Source: Serripes groenlandicus (lineage: Eukaryota > Mollusca > Bivalvia > Cardiida > Cardiidae). Taken from it: a stretch of 64,000 nt of DNA. Positions 35,972 to 47,014 of this stretch are shown here, one piece after another. The notes under the pieces are model-generated. The model was not told the DNA's origin. It was given only the letters and a program-made list of their open reading frames with translations, and searched no databases. The stretch covers positions 11,280,933 to 11,344,932 of the forward strand of contig JASEVX010000010.1 in NCBI GenBank assembly GCA_031761405.1, in the 5' to 3' direction. Position numbers and translations under genes: made by a program. Position 1 is the first letter of the stretch; the number at the start of each line of letters is the position of its first letter.

Positions 35972-36652
35972 AACCCTTTCCCACATATAGACGCCTTTAG
36001 ACGCCTCTGCAGCAGACAACCTTTACAAATCATAATGTGCAATTTCACCTTTGGCCACATTGTTTTCAACTCTATCTAATGAGTATACTTTCATTCATAT
36101 ATAATTTCTGAAGCATATGATAAGTCGGTTTTTAAACATCCCCAGATTCAGACATATTTTAACACATCAGCAGCAAAGGACGTTTGAAAACAAAACATTC
36201 TGACAAAAGGAGAAATTTATCATGTTAAGCAATTTCTCCTGGTGTCAAAATGGTTTGAACTCTATTATAAGTATACTTAAACAGACAGTTAGGGCAACAA
36301 NNNNNNNNNNNNNNNNNNNNNNNNNNNNNNNNNNNNNNNNNNNNNNNNNNNNNNNNNNNNNNNNNNNNNNNNNNNNNNNNNNNNNNNNNNNNNNNNNNNN
36401 NNNNNNNNNNNNNNNNNNNNNNNNNNNNNNNNNNNNNNNNNNNNNNNNNNNNNNNNNNNNNNNNNNNNNNNNNNNNNNNNNNNNNNNNNNNNNNNNNNNN
36501 GAAATTTCTCAAAACGAGCAATTTCCCCTATTTCCACCGTATTTTCAACTTTAGTCAACAAATATACTTTCATTTACAAAGATTTTCCACATTTGTGCAT
36601 ATATTTTTTCAAAGTCGTCTTCTGCATATTTGTTGTATGTGGAAAAGGGTTA
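35972..36652. repeat. Long copy or tandem pair of the palindromic repeat, interrupted by the assembly gap
   Basis: It starts AACCCTTTCCCACATATAG and ends ATGTGGAAAAGGGTTAA, with several internal half-units. The 200-N gap at 36301-36500 falls inside, as expected if the foldback stopped assembly. Confidence 0.7.
36301..36500. other. Assembly gap (200 N)
   Basis: Exactly 200 consecutive N. True size and content are unknown; both flanks belong to the palindromic repeat family. Confidence 0.99.
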
Positions 36653-36799
36653 AGCTTGTCTAAAGGATATATCACTTTATTTAGAGAAGGTCGGTGACAC
36701 AGTCGGACCTTAATGACCCGTTCTAACCGCCGAGCTGAGTACCCCGATCTCTCCGACTGGCCTCATTCCGCCAACCAAGCTCGACCAGGTGTTCATATT

Positions 36800-37240
36800 C
36801 TTTGGTTGTTTTGTTGGTGTTCAAATAGAGAATCTATAGGTAATATCGGTTTTCGTCCAAACATTTTATAAAAATGGTGAATGTTTGTAGAACTGTGTGG
36901 GGTACAGTTGAATACATAAACCAAAGAACTGACATACTTCTTCCAATCCGCTAACTTGTCATTTTCAAGAGTCCCTTACATATCAAGTATTTGTTCTGTT
37001 AAACAGTTCAGGGTCTGCAATTCCTTATGGATGGTATGGTGATGTTCCGTTTTTTTCCTTGTTCGTCACTATTTGAAATAAATCCTTTTGATTCCTGTTT
37101 GACTCAAAATGAGCTCGTTGATCAGAGTGAGTTATATTTGGTATTCCATAATGAAGGATAAACTCGTTATAAAACGACTCAGTCATTGCCTTTGCCATTT
37201 GGTTCTTTGTAGGAACTGTGTTCTGGGACAAGTTTTTAAA
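36800..37240 (-). mobile_element. Ty3/Gypsy integrase relic
   Basis: Read on -, ESFYNEFILHYGIPNI, then SDQ, HFES and GTSPYHP match the retroelement integrase core (F...G.P..I.SDxGxxFxS, TxPYHP). Further downstream MFGRKPILPIDSLF matches the segment after the core. Stops and frame breaks are present. No LTRs were found around it. Confidence 0.75.
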
Positions 37241-37259
37241 CTTCCTTGGTATTCACCGT

Positions 37260-37735
37260 TCCGGGACCGATACTCGTGTTTTTATCTCACATTGTTTTTG
37301 ACCGGACATGACCCGTATTCAAATTTGACCTACATATCATCAAGACAAACATTCTAACAAAGTTTCAATATAATCAAGTTAAATATGCAGACTCCAGTGT
37401 TAACAAGATTTTACTTCAATTTGACCTAGTGACAAAGTGTTTGACCCAGTATGACCCATATTCGAACTTGACATTCTGACAAATAATCTCAAGCTGCCGA
37501 AGCAAACATTGCGGCCTGTAGAGATTTAACAAGATTTTTCTTCAATTTGGCCTAATGACCAACTTTTTGACCTGACATGAACCATATTTGAACTTGGCCT
37601 ACACATCATCAAGATAAACATTCTGATAAAGGTTCAACATGCTCAAGTAAAATATGCGGCCTCCAGAGTATTAACAAGATATTCCTTCAATTTGACCTAG
37701 TGACCTAGTTTTTGACCTCTATCGCCCAGTTTTGA
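37260..37735 (-). repeat. Reversed TTGACC-type tandem repeat
   Basis: Units with CTTCAATTTGACCTAGTGAC, TGACCCGTATTCAAATTTGA and ATCATCAAGACAAACATTCT, the reverse of the core at 24447-25325. About four degenerate units of about 120 bp. Confidence 0.75.
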
Positions 37736-38064
37736 CTATTTCCGGTCTAACAAAGGAGTCGGAGCATTTATATCTTCACTAGCGTTTGGCATGTGTTTTC
37801 TTTCAGGTATTTATTGACATGATTGATAAAATAGAAAATCGAAATATTAATGGCCTACATATATTTTTATCAGATTTTAAAACTGTGTTTCATACATGTA
37901 TGTTCCAACATGTGTTCTTTTAGGAGACAAATCTGAAACCTGATGATAATACACTTATGCCACAATGATGCAAATCTCTGCTGTCAGGATCACGGCAATT
38001 GTGTAGATTCCTTCATTGCTGGTTGAAATTACACATATTTGAATTGATTTAAATGGTGTTCTCT

Positions 38065-38374
38065 AAAATGTCGATCAATTGATTGATTGGGTTTTAACGC
38101 CGTCTTCAACAATTTTTCAGTCATAATACGGCGGACTGTTCACCTACTTATATGTTTCCTGATTTCTCACACCAGTACTCCACACTGCATAGTTTCCAAG
38201 CAACTGGCTGCTAGCCCATTGGTGAAATACGTATGAAGCTTGTTACAGTGAATTTTGTCAAACGTCGGAAAGAATGTTGGCCGAGCTGGGGTTCGAACTC
38301 ACAACCCCTGGACTGACAGCCCGCGTCGCTACCGACTGAGCTACCGGGGCTCGACAAAAAAAAATGTCGATCAA
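38065..38374 (-). mobile_element. SINE family A, reverse, with 14-bp target-site duplication
   Basis: Flanked by AAAATGTCGATCAA at 38065-38078 and 38361-38374. The head is at the right (revcomp GCCCCGGTAGCTCAGTCGGT) and the ATTG tail at the left. It lies between the protease gene and the MCT-like exon. Confidence 0.88.
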
Positions 38375-38841
38375 ACACAACACATTGTTTCTAATTGTGT
38401 CAGAGAAATTCTTTAAAACATCCATTGTGCGTTTCTTCTTTCGCTGCAAATATAACAAGTACTTTTATTATATTATGTTTTTAGATCTAATATCGTATGA
38501 CAGTCCCTATAAATCACGAGCAAAGGGAAGTATGCCAATGTCTTGGCTGCGGATGATTTGTTACTTAAACAAAACTGCACAATGTTGGACGGAGTCATCA
38601 GTTATCCCCTTCCCTTATGGAAATGACAAATTAACGCTCAGGTCTACGGCAGGCGATCTCAGAAAACATTGTGAAAAAATAACGAAGTTGCCTAAATCGA
38701 GCAATTTTGCTATGACCCACAATGTTTTTAACTCTGAATAATATTCCAACTCAATTCAATCATTTTACTATCTCGGTATATTTTCCTTCATATAAGGTTT
38801 GTTGTGTGTAGGAAAGGGTTTAATACTGTTTTAATATTTAG

Positions 38842-38988
38842 AAGGTATGTTCGTTGCACCACTATGTAACCGTTTCGGTTATGGTATAATAATTGTACTC
38901 GGATCAGTTACTGCTTGTTTCGGTTTGGTTATCAGCAGTTTTGAAACGCGTATCTGGTTCACATATATCTCATATGGAATCGTTGCAG
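38842..38988 (+). CDS. Monocarboxylate-transporter-like (SLC16/MCT) single exon
   Basis: A 147-bp phase 1-1 exon with acceptor ATATTTAG and donor GTAAAT. It encodes GMFVAPLCNRFGYG, then VLGSVTACFGLVISSF, then YISYGIVAG. This matches MCT/SLC16 transmembrane helices 3 and 4 with the NRFG loop. MCTs move lactate, pyruvate or related compounds across membranes with 12 helices. No first exon (DGGWGW motif) was found upstream, and no + strand exon for helix 5 downstream. The matching next segment lies on the opposite strand near 45138. It may be a live exon of a rearranged gene or a fragment. Confidence 0.65.
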
Positions 38989-39117
38989 GTAAATGTCCAA
39001 TTTATTTGAGTGAACCCATCCGTCGTTGTTTGTGTACTTGACTCTTCCAAATTCACAATATATTAACAAAACGCGAAAAGAATATAGACAAGTTGCAGTT
39101 CTATATCTATATTTAAT

Positions 39118-39955
39118 AAGCCGCAGCCAAAGATTTACTGGAAATAGTTTACGAACAATTTACCGAACTTGTGATGCATTCGGAAACATTGTGATAAAAG
39201 ATTAAATTACTTATAACGGGAAAGTTTTTAAACAAAATTGTAATATTATTGTGTTCTATTGCTGCAAATAACGCGTGCAGACTTATACTGTACGAGAGGT
39301 ACTCAATAATAGAAATATATCTCCTTTTGAGTGATATATCGACTCTTATTATAAGACTGCAATTATATACTATTAATAAAACTAATCTCAAAATATTTTG
39401 TAACTTGAAAGAATCCATGAATATTTCCAAAACAAATACAGTAGGGAGTAAATATAGAATAGCCTACACGTGATTTTATAAAGGAAAGCAACGGCATGGC
39501 ATGTCAAAACATAGTTCCCCCTAAGTTGTATCCCTTGTAGTTATAAGAAAGTGCTAGAATGGAAATATATCTCATTTTGAGTGATATACCGGCTCTTATA
39601 TCCTGATCTGTCGTTCAGGTGTGTATAAATTAATCACTCAGTCCATTCGGCCTTCGTGATTAATTACTACACACCTGAACTCCAAATCGTGATATAAGAG
39701 CCGGTATATCACTCAAAATGAGATATGTTTCTATTATTGAACACCTCTCGTACAGTATAAGTCTGCACGCGTTATTTGCAGCAATAGAAAACAATAATAT
39801 TACAATTTTGTTTAAGAACTTTCCTGTTATAAGCAATTTAATCTTTTATCACAATGTTTCCGAATGCATCACAAGTTCTCGCATCGGTCCGTTGGGAAAG
39901 GTAAAATGTTAGTAAACTATTTCCGGTAAATCATTGCCTGCGGCATTGGAAACGA
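39118..39955. mobile_element. Nested inverted repeat (foldback element)
   Basis: The outer arms, about 39118-39350 and 39700-39955, are reverse complements (CCGCAGCCAAAGATTTACTG versus AAATCATTGCCTGCGG; ACTTGTGATGCATTCGG in both). A second hairpin, about 39559-39728, sits inside and reuses the arm motif TCATTTTGAGTGATATACCG. It starts about 130 bp after the MCT-like exon. Confidence 0.85.
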
Positions 39956-41261
39956 CATTAATTAAAGAAGATCCATGTCATTTTAGTCACCATGAGTATA
40001 GTGAACCGTCGGGAATTGGCCCTGGCTAAGTTGTAAACGTCCAGGATTTAAGACCGGTGGTTCGTGGTTCAATCGTTTCAAAAAGAGAGTACAGAGTCGG
40101 GATTTGGCTCTGACTAAGTGATAAGCGGGACGCATCCAGGGTTCAATCGATGTAAGAAGAGGTTCAAATGTAAGGCCCATTATACATAATTAACATTTAC
40201 ATAATAAATTCATTGGAGTGACATCATAAACTTTTAAAATATATCAAAAATAGAAATAATTAGTATACGACACATACTTTATTATTCATGACCTGTTCAT
40301 CTGAAAGTAATGTTCTGGTTTTAAATACTTCAATTAGAAATATATATGTTGTATGTTGGGGATAAGATAGAAATAAATATTCTCTAGTAAATCAGAGAAT
40401 ATCCAATTTAAGAGTCACATTGATAAGTTTGTTGATTAAAACACTCCATTGACTGAGTACAATTCAATGTTGACCAGCTTCTCAACCATTTCTCAACCAT
40501 TTCCCACATGCAACAAATCTATAACGTAAGACTTTTAAAAAGACGACAGCTACAGAAGCGTCAAAAACGCCTGGATGTTGGAAAGGGTTAATGATACAGT
40601 TATCGTCAAATGATATCAGGATATCAGGATAACTAATGACTGACTGCGTTTAGCTAAATAATGCCTTACTAAAAATAAAAAGATATATGCAGAGACATCG
40701 TATAAAATAATCAGGACAATTCAACTGTGTTTCGTTTGTTTATTCTATGACCTGACAATGAATGATTTGAATTGAATGACCCTCGCCGTTAAGAGTGAAC
40801 TATTAGGCGAGGACCTGACAACATGTACATTTTTTTTATATCAAAACGGGAACCAAATGTACTACCTCCCTTTTATGACTTCCGTCTTAATCAAGATAAC
40901 TATTGCCTGTTTATGTTAATCATAGCGTTCTTTTTATCTTATATGAATTTTGATTGTATTCATTCATTCGTATGCTTTTAATATAATGCAAGATTATGGC
41001 ATACCAATCTACAGCAAGATGGTCGGTAACGAGACAACGTTTATTAAACGAAATTCTACAGTTGCAAATATATTTTTGCATGATCGTGTACCCTCACGAT
41101 CATATATGTTTTCAACAAACGGCGTTGTGTGGAAAAGTCATGCACGACACAATTTCTTCAGGGTTCTCTTCGGATGACCTAAAACTAAACAACTATTATG
41201 ATAGAAAAATCCCTTAGTACATGTATGTGGTTAAATTCGTCATGAATTCCGTATACTATCG
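39956..41261. other. No gene seen
   Basis: AT-rich sequence with a palindromic repeat fragment at about 40490-40600 and two weak repeats around 40010-40160 (AATTGGCCCTGGCTAAG, then ATTTGGCTCTGACTAAG). Short frames at 40950-41217 have no recognisable similarity. Confidence 0.5.
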
Positions 41262-42462
41262 TATATATACTCACTCATGGACATAAGTCCAGTTCGCTTT
41301 GATCTTTTCTGCTCGCTTCACGTACGCGCATGAACTAACACTGAGTTTGTTATTTACCAATCGGCATATTGGAATACACCCCGTTTATACACATGTTGAC
41401 AATATTCAGATAACCGTGACAGCACGGGAAGCATAATGGCGAGATGAATAGGTGTAGCACGTGCTCAAGGACGGAGCACGATATTCAATTCGTTTTCTTA
41501 CTCGTTTACTGTACACTCTTTACTCATTACGAACAACACAAATTCAAAATCTTCACAACGTCGGATACGCGATAAACAACGCCTCGACCAGTATATCAGA
41601 ACGATACACCCTACTTCGGGACCGATACCAAACTGCGCCAGCTACTGCTTGGAACACCAGGGGGTCGCATAACTGCCCAATCTATGATCGGACAGTACAA
41701 CGCCGGCTAAAAGAGGTACACGTCACAGCACATAGACCATACGTTGGCCCCATACTCACAGAACGTACAGTCTCCAGCGTCGTGAATGGGCATGGCAGAA
41801 TGTTCGGTGGACCTGACGACAATGGCAAGACGTGATGTTTTCGGACGAAACTAGGCTCTCCATACCATCTCACGACGGACGTTCACGTGTAAATCGACGT
41901 CGCCGAACATTTTGCTAACTGTTTGTCTTGTCTAGGCTAAAAGGTATTGTGGTGGATCTAAGATGTTTTGGGACGGTAAAACATTTAACTGCAAAACCAA
42001 CCTCTTGTCCATAGATGGCACTCTAACAGCAGTGAAATACGTCAACGATGTTCTACGTCCAGAAGCCCTTCCCTATTTATCGCCCATTGTCAGGGTGGAT
42101 CTACGTCAGCACACTCAGAAAAACGTTAACGAGCTGCAGATTGCCTTACTATAGGGTTGTAACGCCATTCCACAACAAGACATTCGGAATTTGATCAATT
42201 CCATGCGCCAAATATGCCTAGCAGTTCTTCGCGCGCAATGCGCATTTACTCGATTCTGACTTGTGACTTTTGGATAACACCCTATATTGTTCGACGACAT
42301 GGAAATTGCTGAGTGTTTCATTTGCTACATTTGCAGCGTTGTAGAGTTTAAGTCAATTAGTTGAATAATAAACGTCCCAAACATAGTGGTGGTATCTTTT
42401 ACACTTTTCCCGCAATTCGCAATATAATACAGGGAACAAGAATTTTGTCCATGAGTATATAT
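41262..42462 (+). mobile_element. Tc1-like transposon relic
   Basis: The terminal inverted repeats are ATATATACTCACTCATGGAC at the left and TGTCCATGAGTATATATG at the right. The interior, on +, shows RYTLLRDRYQTAPATAW, then TVQRRLKE and HRPYVGPILT, and in other frames QWARAHVRWTRRQWQ and FSDETRLS (the first catalytic Asp region). Near the end ALPYLSP and LINSMRQICLAVLRA also match Tc1 transposase. Frames change repeatedly and stops occur, so it is inactive. Confidence 0.8.
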
Positions 42463-44582
42463 GCCCAGTGTTTAGTGTAGCATGGTCAAACATCCAATAG
42501 CTGCAGATACATTTGAGTTAGGGTGAGATATCCTAGCTATTTCCATAAAGGCTCCTTGGTTCATTAACGAGCTCAGTGTTTAGCACCGATTACACGTTAA
42601 GTCTTTTTCCCTGGAAAACACCAGTCCTCCAGTTAAGTCTGATACACTAAAATGCACCAGTTACCGGACATCTATATTAACAGACCAACTTATTAACCAA
42701 CTATTACCCGATTAGAATGCAACTTTATATTATCACTTTACCAGAATGTTTTCAAAGACGTCATATGGAAAAGGGTTGATTAATAGAGTTATCTCCGTGG
42801 ATTTTGATTTGGTGTCGCATGATTTAACACTTCTGCTGTACCAAACTGGTACTATTAAATATTTGAATTTGCACTGGAAATAGCCCAAGATGACGATCAT
42901 CTCGTTTTTATATCTGATAAAGGAAATATGCGCCGTGGAAAACCGGATTCAGTCCCCGCTCGCTCATGGAGCCCCCTTTGACAAATACCCGTATATTGTT
43001 TAAGACGCCAGAGAGCATGGATAACTGTACGGTCAACGTGGTTTAATTGAAATAGAGTTGACAATGGCGAAATTAAAACAAACAAACCTGCTAAAGGCGG
43101 ACCAACGAATGCGGCGAGTTCCGAGAACATATTCCAAGTCTTTGATAGATGTTTGGGGTTCCAACTATATCTGCTATGAAGCACTGACGACAGAACAGCT
43201 GTCACTCCTGAGAGATTACAATAATGATAATAATGCTGACGACGATGATGAGCAGGTATATACGCACAGTATCACCAGAGCCTTCACAGTTCGTATAGAG
43301 TAATTATTCCTGAAAAGAAATTCCACAGGAGACAAAAAGTGTCTGCTCGGGTTAGAATGTGCTGCATGCTTAGGCTGATACGGGTCGATACTTTACGTAG
43401 AGTCCACACTTTTTGTTTTCTCGCGGGACGGCTCATATCCATGTGGCCCTATTTGATGTATGCACATTTAACTTTATCTAGTCGTTTTACAGAGACTCAA
43501 TAAAACATCAAGTCGCAAGAAATTTGAGCAGCGTTAGGCGATAAGCGGTCATGTTAGATCAGCGAGCTGGGAATACTCAGATCAGATTCGTGGTCGTAAC
43601 TTACCTACTTGTTTAGCCAAATCCGGTAATTAAAAGAATAGAACATAATATGCCACTGTATAAAGCAGATGATGTAGTGTATAGGCAGAACGGTAAGTTT
43701 GCCATCAGCGACATGTCGAGTGTGTCAACGATGACGTACAGGATATCTTTGTTTTCCTGATGGCTTTTATCACGTTGTATATCAATCTTATATATATTAT
43801 TTGTTTCCTCCAAAATTGATCCACTTTTCGATGGTCTTGTGATTAAATTGCTTCTATTTCTAAATGTTTTGCAATCACTATCTGATACAGTGAATTCGAC
43901 AATTCCGGGTCATCGAAAATTTCGGGTCACATTTGGAAAATAATGTTTCGTTTTCGAGAATGATACAGTATTTTGACAATTTGATTACCATGTAAAATAT
44001 CCCATTAGCTTGGCTAGTTTCACTTGGATTTCGGACGTTGTCATTTCAAGAACGGATGTCGTAATTACGAAACGCAAAATCTCAATATTCTGTTTACTTT
44101 TTACAGCTAAAACTGCTGATTGTAGATATAATTATAGTAATACAGGTATGTATTGCACATAAATGCGTAGGTTATTTACCACAGAACAGAATTTATAATT
44201 ATAATTGACTTGTCAGAGTTGTTTATGCCAAACTAGCAGATAATTTGACCTAGTTCACATACGACTCTTTCGGGTCAGCCAAATGGAGCGTCTCAAAATT
44301 ATCAATGTATTAGTAAAACTATTTAGATAACTTTTTAAGAATAATGTACTGATTATGGTGTTAAATCACTGTTAACAATGTGTTATTACAATTTACATTT
44401 GTTGTCAAATATGACTTATTAGTTGGTTGAAATGCAACAGTGTTCATGCATGAAAGTGTGTACAGTAAAGTTGGCCCCATCACTGTTCTGTGTTTTATGC
44501 CATTGGATAATGGTAAGTGATATATTTTAGTTCTTTCTTTTTTCATAATATTTGATAAAAATGTGAAATAAATATATTGTTA
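42463..44582. other. No gene seen
   Basis: Apart from the half MITE at 43270-43438 and a short palindromic fragment near 42720-42780, I recognise nothing. The frame at 43058-43303 shows no known motif. Confidence 0.45.
43270..43438. mobile_element. Half copy of the CGAGAAAACC MITE
   Basis: It contains GTAATTATTCCTGAAAAG, GGCTGATACGGGTCGATACT and the right end TTTTCTCGCGGGACGGCTCA. The left half is missing. Confidence 0.7.
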
Positions 44583-45138
44583 TTAAAAAACAGCTGCTTT
44601 GTTGAATATAAGATTGTTTGAGATTACCTCTGATAACACAAATAAAAACTTTTCACGTGACCCGAGAATAACAAGTTCGACGGAACTTTCGAATTCACTG
44701 CATGTATGCAATTGTAGAAAATGCTTTGCATTTGCCGTCAAATGTTGTTCTGTTGAATTGATGTCTTCTCTGGCATTGTCATTATCACTCACAATTCCTT
44801 TATCTTCATGCCTACCAGTTACTGCAATTCCATTTCAATCATTACAGTTGATAGGTATCCGATCTTCTTCTTTTGGTTATGTTTTCTAGTGTCTTGATAC
44901 GTTTAAATGGGCCGGTATATAAACCCACACATAATGCCATTAAGAAAGATACCAGTTTGTTTAAGAAATGACCCGCTCCACGAATAGTGTCGTAAAAATC
45001 GTTCTGTCACAGGACTCATTCTAAAAACGCCTATACCATTTCCAAACAATGCTAGTTCCGTAGCGAGCGATCTTTTTTCTGTGAACACGAGGGTCACAGT
45101 GGTGATAGACGGCTGAGAAACCACCCAATAGCCAACAC
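44583..45138 (-). pseudogene. MCT-like (SLC16) segment, frameshifted
   Basis: Read on -, the acceptor ATTATAG at 45139 is followed by GVGYWVVSQPS, then EKRSLATELALFGNGIGVF, then GIMCGFIYRP. This corresponds to MCT helices 5 and 6 with the KRRALATGIAxxGxGIG loop. In-frame TAA occurs right after YRPI (44903-44905); a neighbouring frame stays open past it for about 20 codons. A third frame (44792-44583) ends EKFLFVLSEVIS, resembling MCT helix 7. At least two frame changes are therefore needed, so a decayed copy is the best reading. Its entry phase matches the exit phase of the + exon at 38842-38988. Confidence 0.55.
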
Positions 45139-47014
45139 CTATAATAGTTAATTTAAAATAAGAAATTAACTTTGCCATTTTTCAAAGAATTACATTCAAG
45201 TTTTCGAGTACCAAATAAAACATATTGATGATTGAAATAAATTCTAACAGTATTGACTGACCAGTAGGGGGATGAAATGTATCCGTAGTACCGGTGATTG
45301 TCCAATGAAAATGCCATGGTATGAATGAAATTCTGTTGAAATCAACGTTAAACGTCTATCAAACGAACCTTTTTGCCTTTAGGCAGCTAGCTTAAGAAAG
45401 TTATATATATGTCTGTAATGATTCCGTCCTAGTCTCATCTACCGGTAATGTATCGGCCACGTCATACGAAAATCTACCTTCGTGACTTTGCAACCAGCGG
45501 GGATCGAGACCAGTCTGTACCCCCACGTGCTCTGGTCAGGATATTTACCTGGCCGATACTGAATAAGTTTGGTTATACTGCCATTTTTTCAACAATACCA
45601 TATATCAAAATGTTTCTAAATGTTTTTCTTTACAGTGGGTTTCAGTAAATGACTGGCGTTCCTTATTGATATATAACTGATGGAAATGTCAGAAAAATAC
45701 AAAATTTGCAGAAAATCTAAAAAATACCAAATCAGCTAAATTGTTTACTTAAATCATTGATGACAATTTAGAAGGTGGCAAATATGAAATAAATTGGGTG
45801 CGAAAGAATCGATTTTCTTTTTTTATAAAATTATTGTTTATCAGAGTTTGTTCTTTTCTTAATTTGTTTCAAGCCAAATACACATTTATATCACCTATAG
45901 TTAATGGTGTTAGTGTGTAATATTAGGTTTTTGGGCATCTCTCGAAATGTTTACGTCGTGTCAAGATCGAGTCGTCGCGACATCGAAGAAACTGAATAAG
46001 AAAAATGCAAAGCTCTAGTGCATGTTTTATTCCACTGCATTCGAGAGAAAAAAGCATTCTATATTATCTTTCATGTCAATAAATTAGTTTGTGTTAAATA
46101 AAATGATATAAGTATTTGTGGTGAATCGAAATTCGTCCTAAGTAAATCAAAATAAACAGAGGATTTCTATGTAAACTAACTAGCCAATCAGAGAGCAAGC
46201 TGCTACCACAACCTTTTTGTAATAAGTAGACAAAAAACAGTCCATACATTTTACGCTTTAACAGATTTATGCAATAACGTTTTATGCGAACTTGCCAGCT
46301 TTGTGATCCTTTCGTCGTGAGGAAATTGTTCTTGCCCATTTACGCATTGGAAACACATTGTTAACGCATGCACACTTACTGAAAGGAGAGGAAGCTCCTC
46401 AATGTATTCCATGTTTTACTCAACTTTCAGTACAGCACATTTTTCTTGGGTGTGCTGATTTCGCCCATATACGTGACATGTTTTACAAGGCTCAAAGTAT
46501 GCGTCAGCTCTTTTAGTCTGTCAAACCTGAACTTTTATTTGATTTCCTTAGGGAAATAATATTTTTAATAAGATATGATTATTTCATAAATTGTGCTTTT
46601 GCACATTCATTACTCTTACTTATCCTGTTTCACATTTTCTCAGATATTATTTATCTTTATGTTAAGTATTACATAGTAATGTTGGGCTTGTTTGCCTATA
46701 TCTTATTTTGCATTGGCTTACATGTTATTTTATATTTATGTTAAGTATCGCATACAGCATGTGTGATTGTTTTGTCTAATAGGCTGTTGTTTATGTTTCA
46801 ATTTTAATTATTTCATCATTTACAGTAAGTACAGTATTAAGCGCCCAAAACAACCTTAGTTGTCGACGGGCCTTCAAACACCATTCATTCATTCTTTCAT
46901 TCATTTTTGCGAACTACACAAACAAGAAATATATTTTATTATCAAAAGAGCATTCAGTAATGTGCTGATATTGTAATGACACTTTAACATTAGCGTCTGC
47001 TGCATGTCTAATCG
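45139..47014. other. No gene seen
   Basis: A repeat-like piece lies at about 45440-45640 (TATCGGCCACGTCATACG and GGGATCGAGACCAG). No upstream MCT exon was found on the - strand here. Tail signature CATTCATTCATTC near 46885-46905. Confidence 0.45.

Larger units (their letters stand above)
2362..40600. repeat. Dispersed palindromic MITE-like family (terminal AACCCTTTCCCACATA)
   Basis: A family of foldback repeats. The left end reads AACCCTTTCCCACATA, then CTGCAGCAGACGACTTTGAA, ACATTGTGGCAAAAGGAGAA, and a centre ATTGCTCATNATGAGCAAT; the second half mirrors the first and ends TATGTGGGAAAGGGTT. Full or partial copies include 2362-2550, 2840-2960, 7640-8320, 8968-9092, 9530-9715, 11035-11540, 11600-11765, 11870-12100, 18845-19055, 19462-19590, 21012-21190, 23430-23650, 26325-26542, 26565-26790, 27290-27362, 30352-30570, 31035-31425, 32865-33180, 35185-35345, 35580-35715, 35972-36652 and 40490-40600. 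No transposase is encoded. Confidence 0.8.

Noticed and set aside
38364..38741. 125-aa + frame just after the SINE
   Set aside because: No known motif; its end lies in the palindromic repeat.
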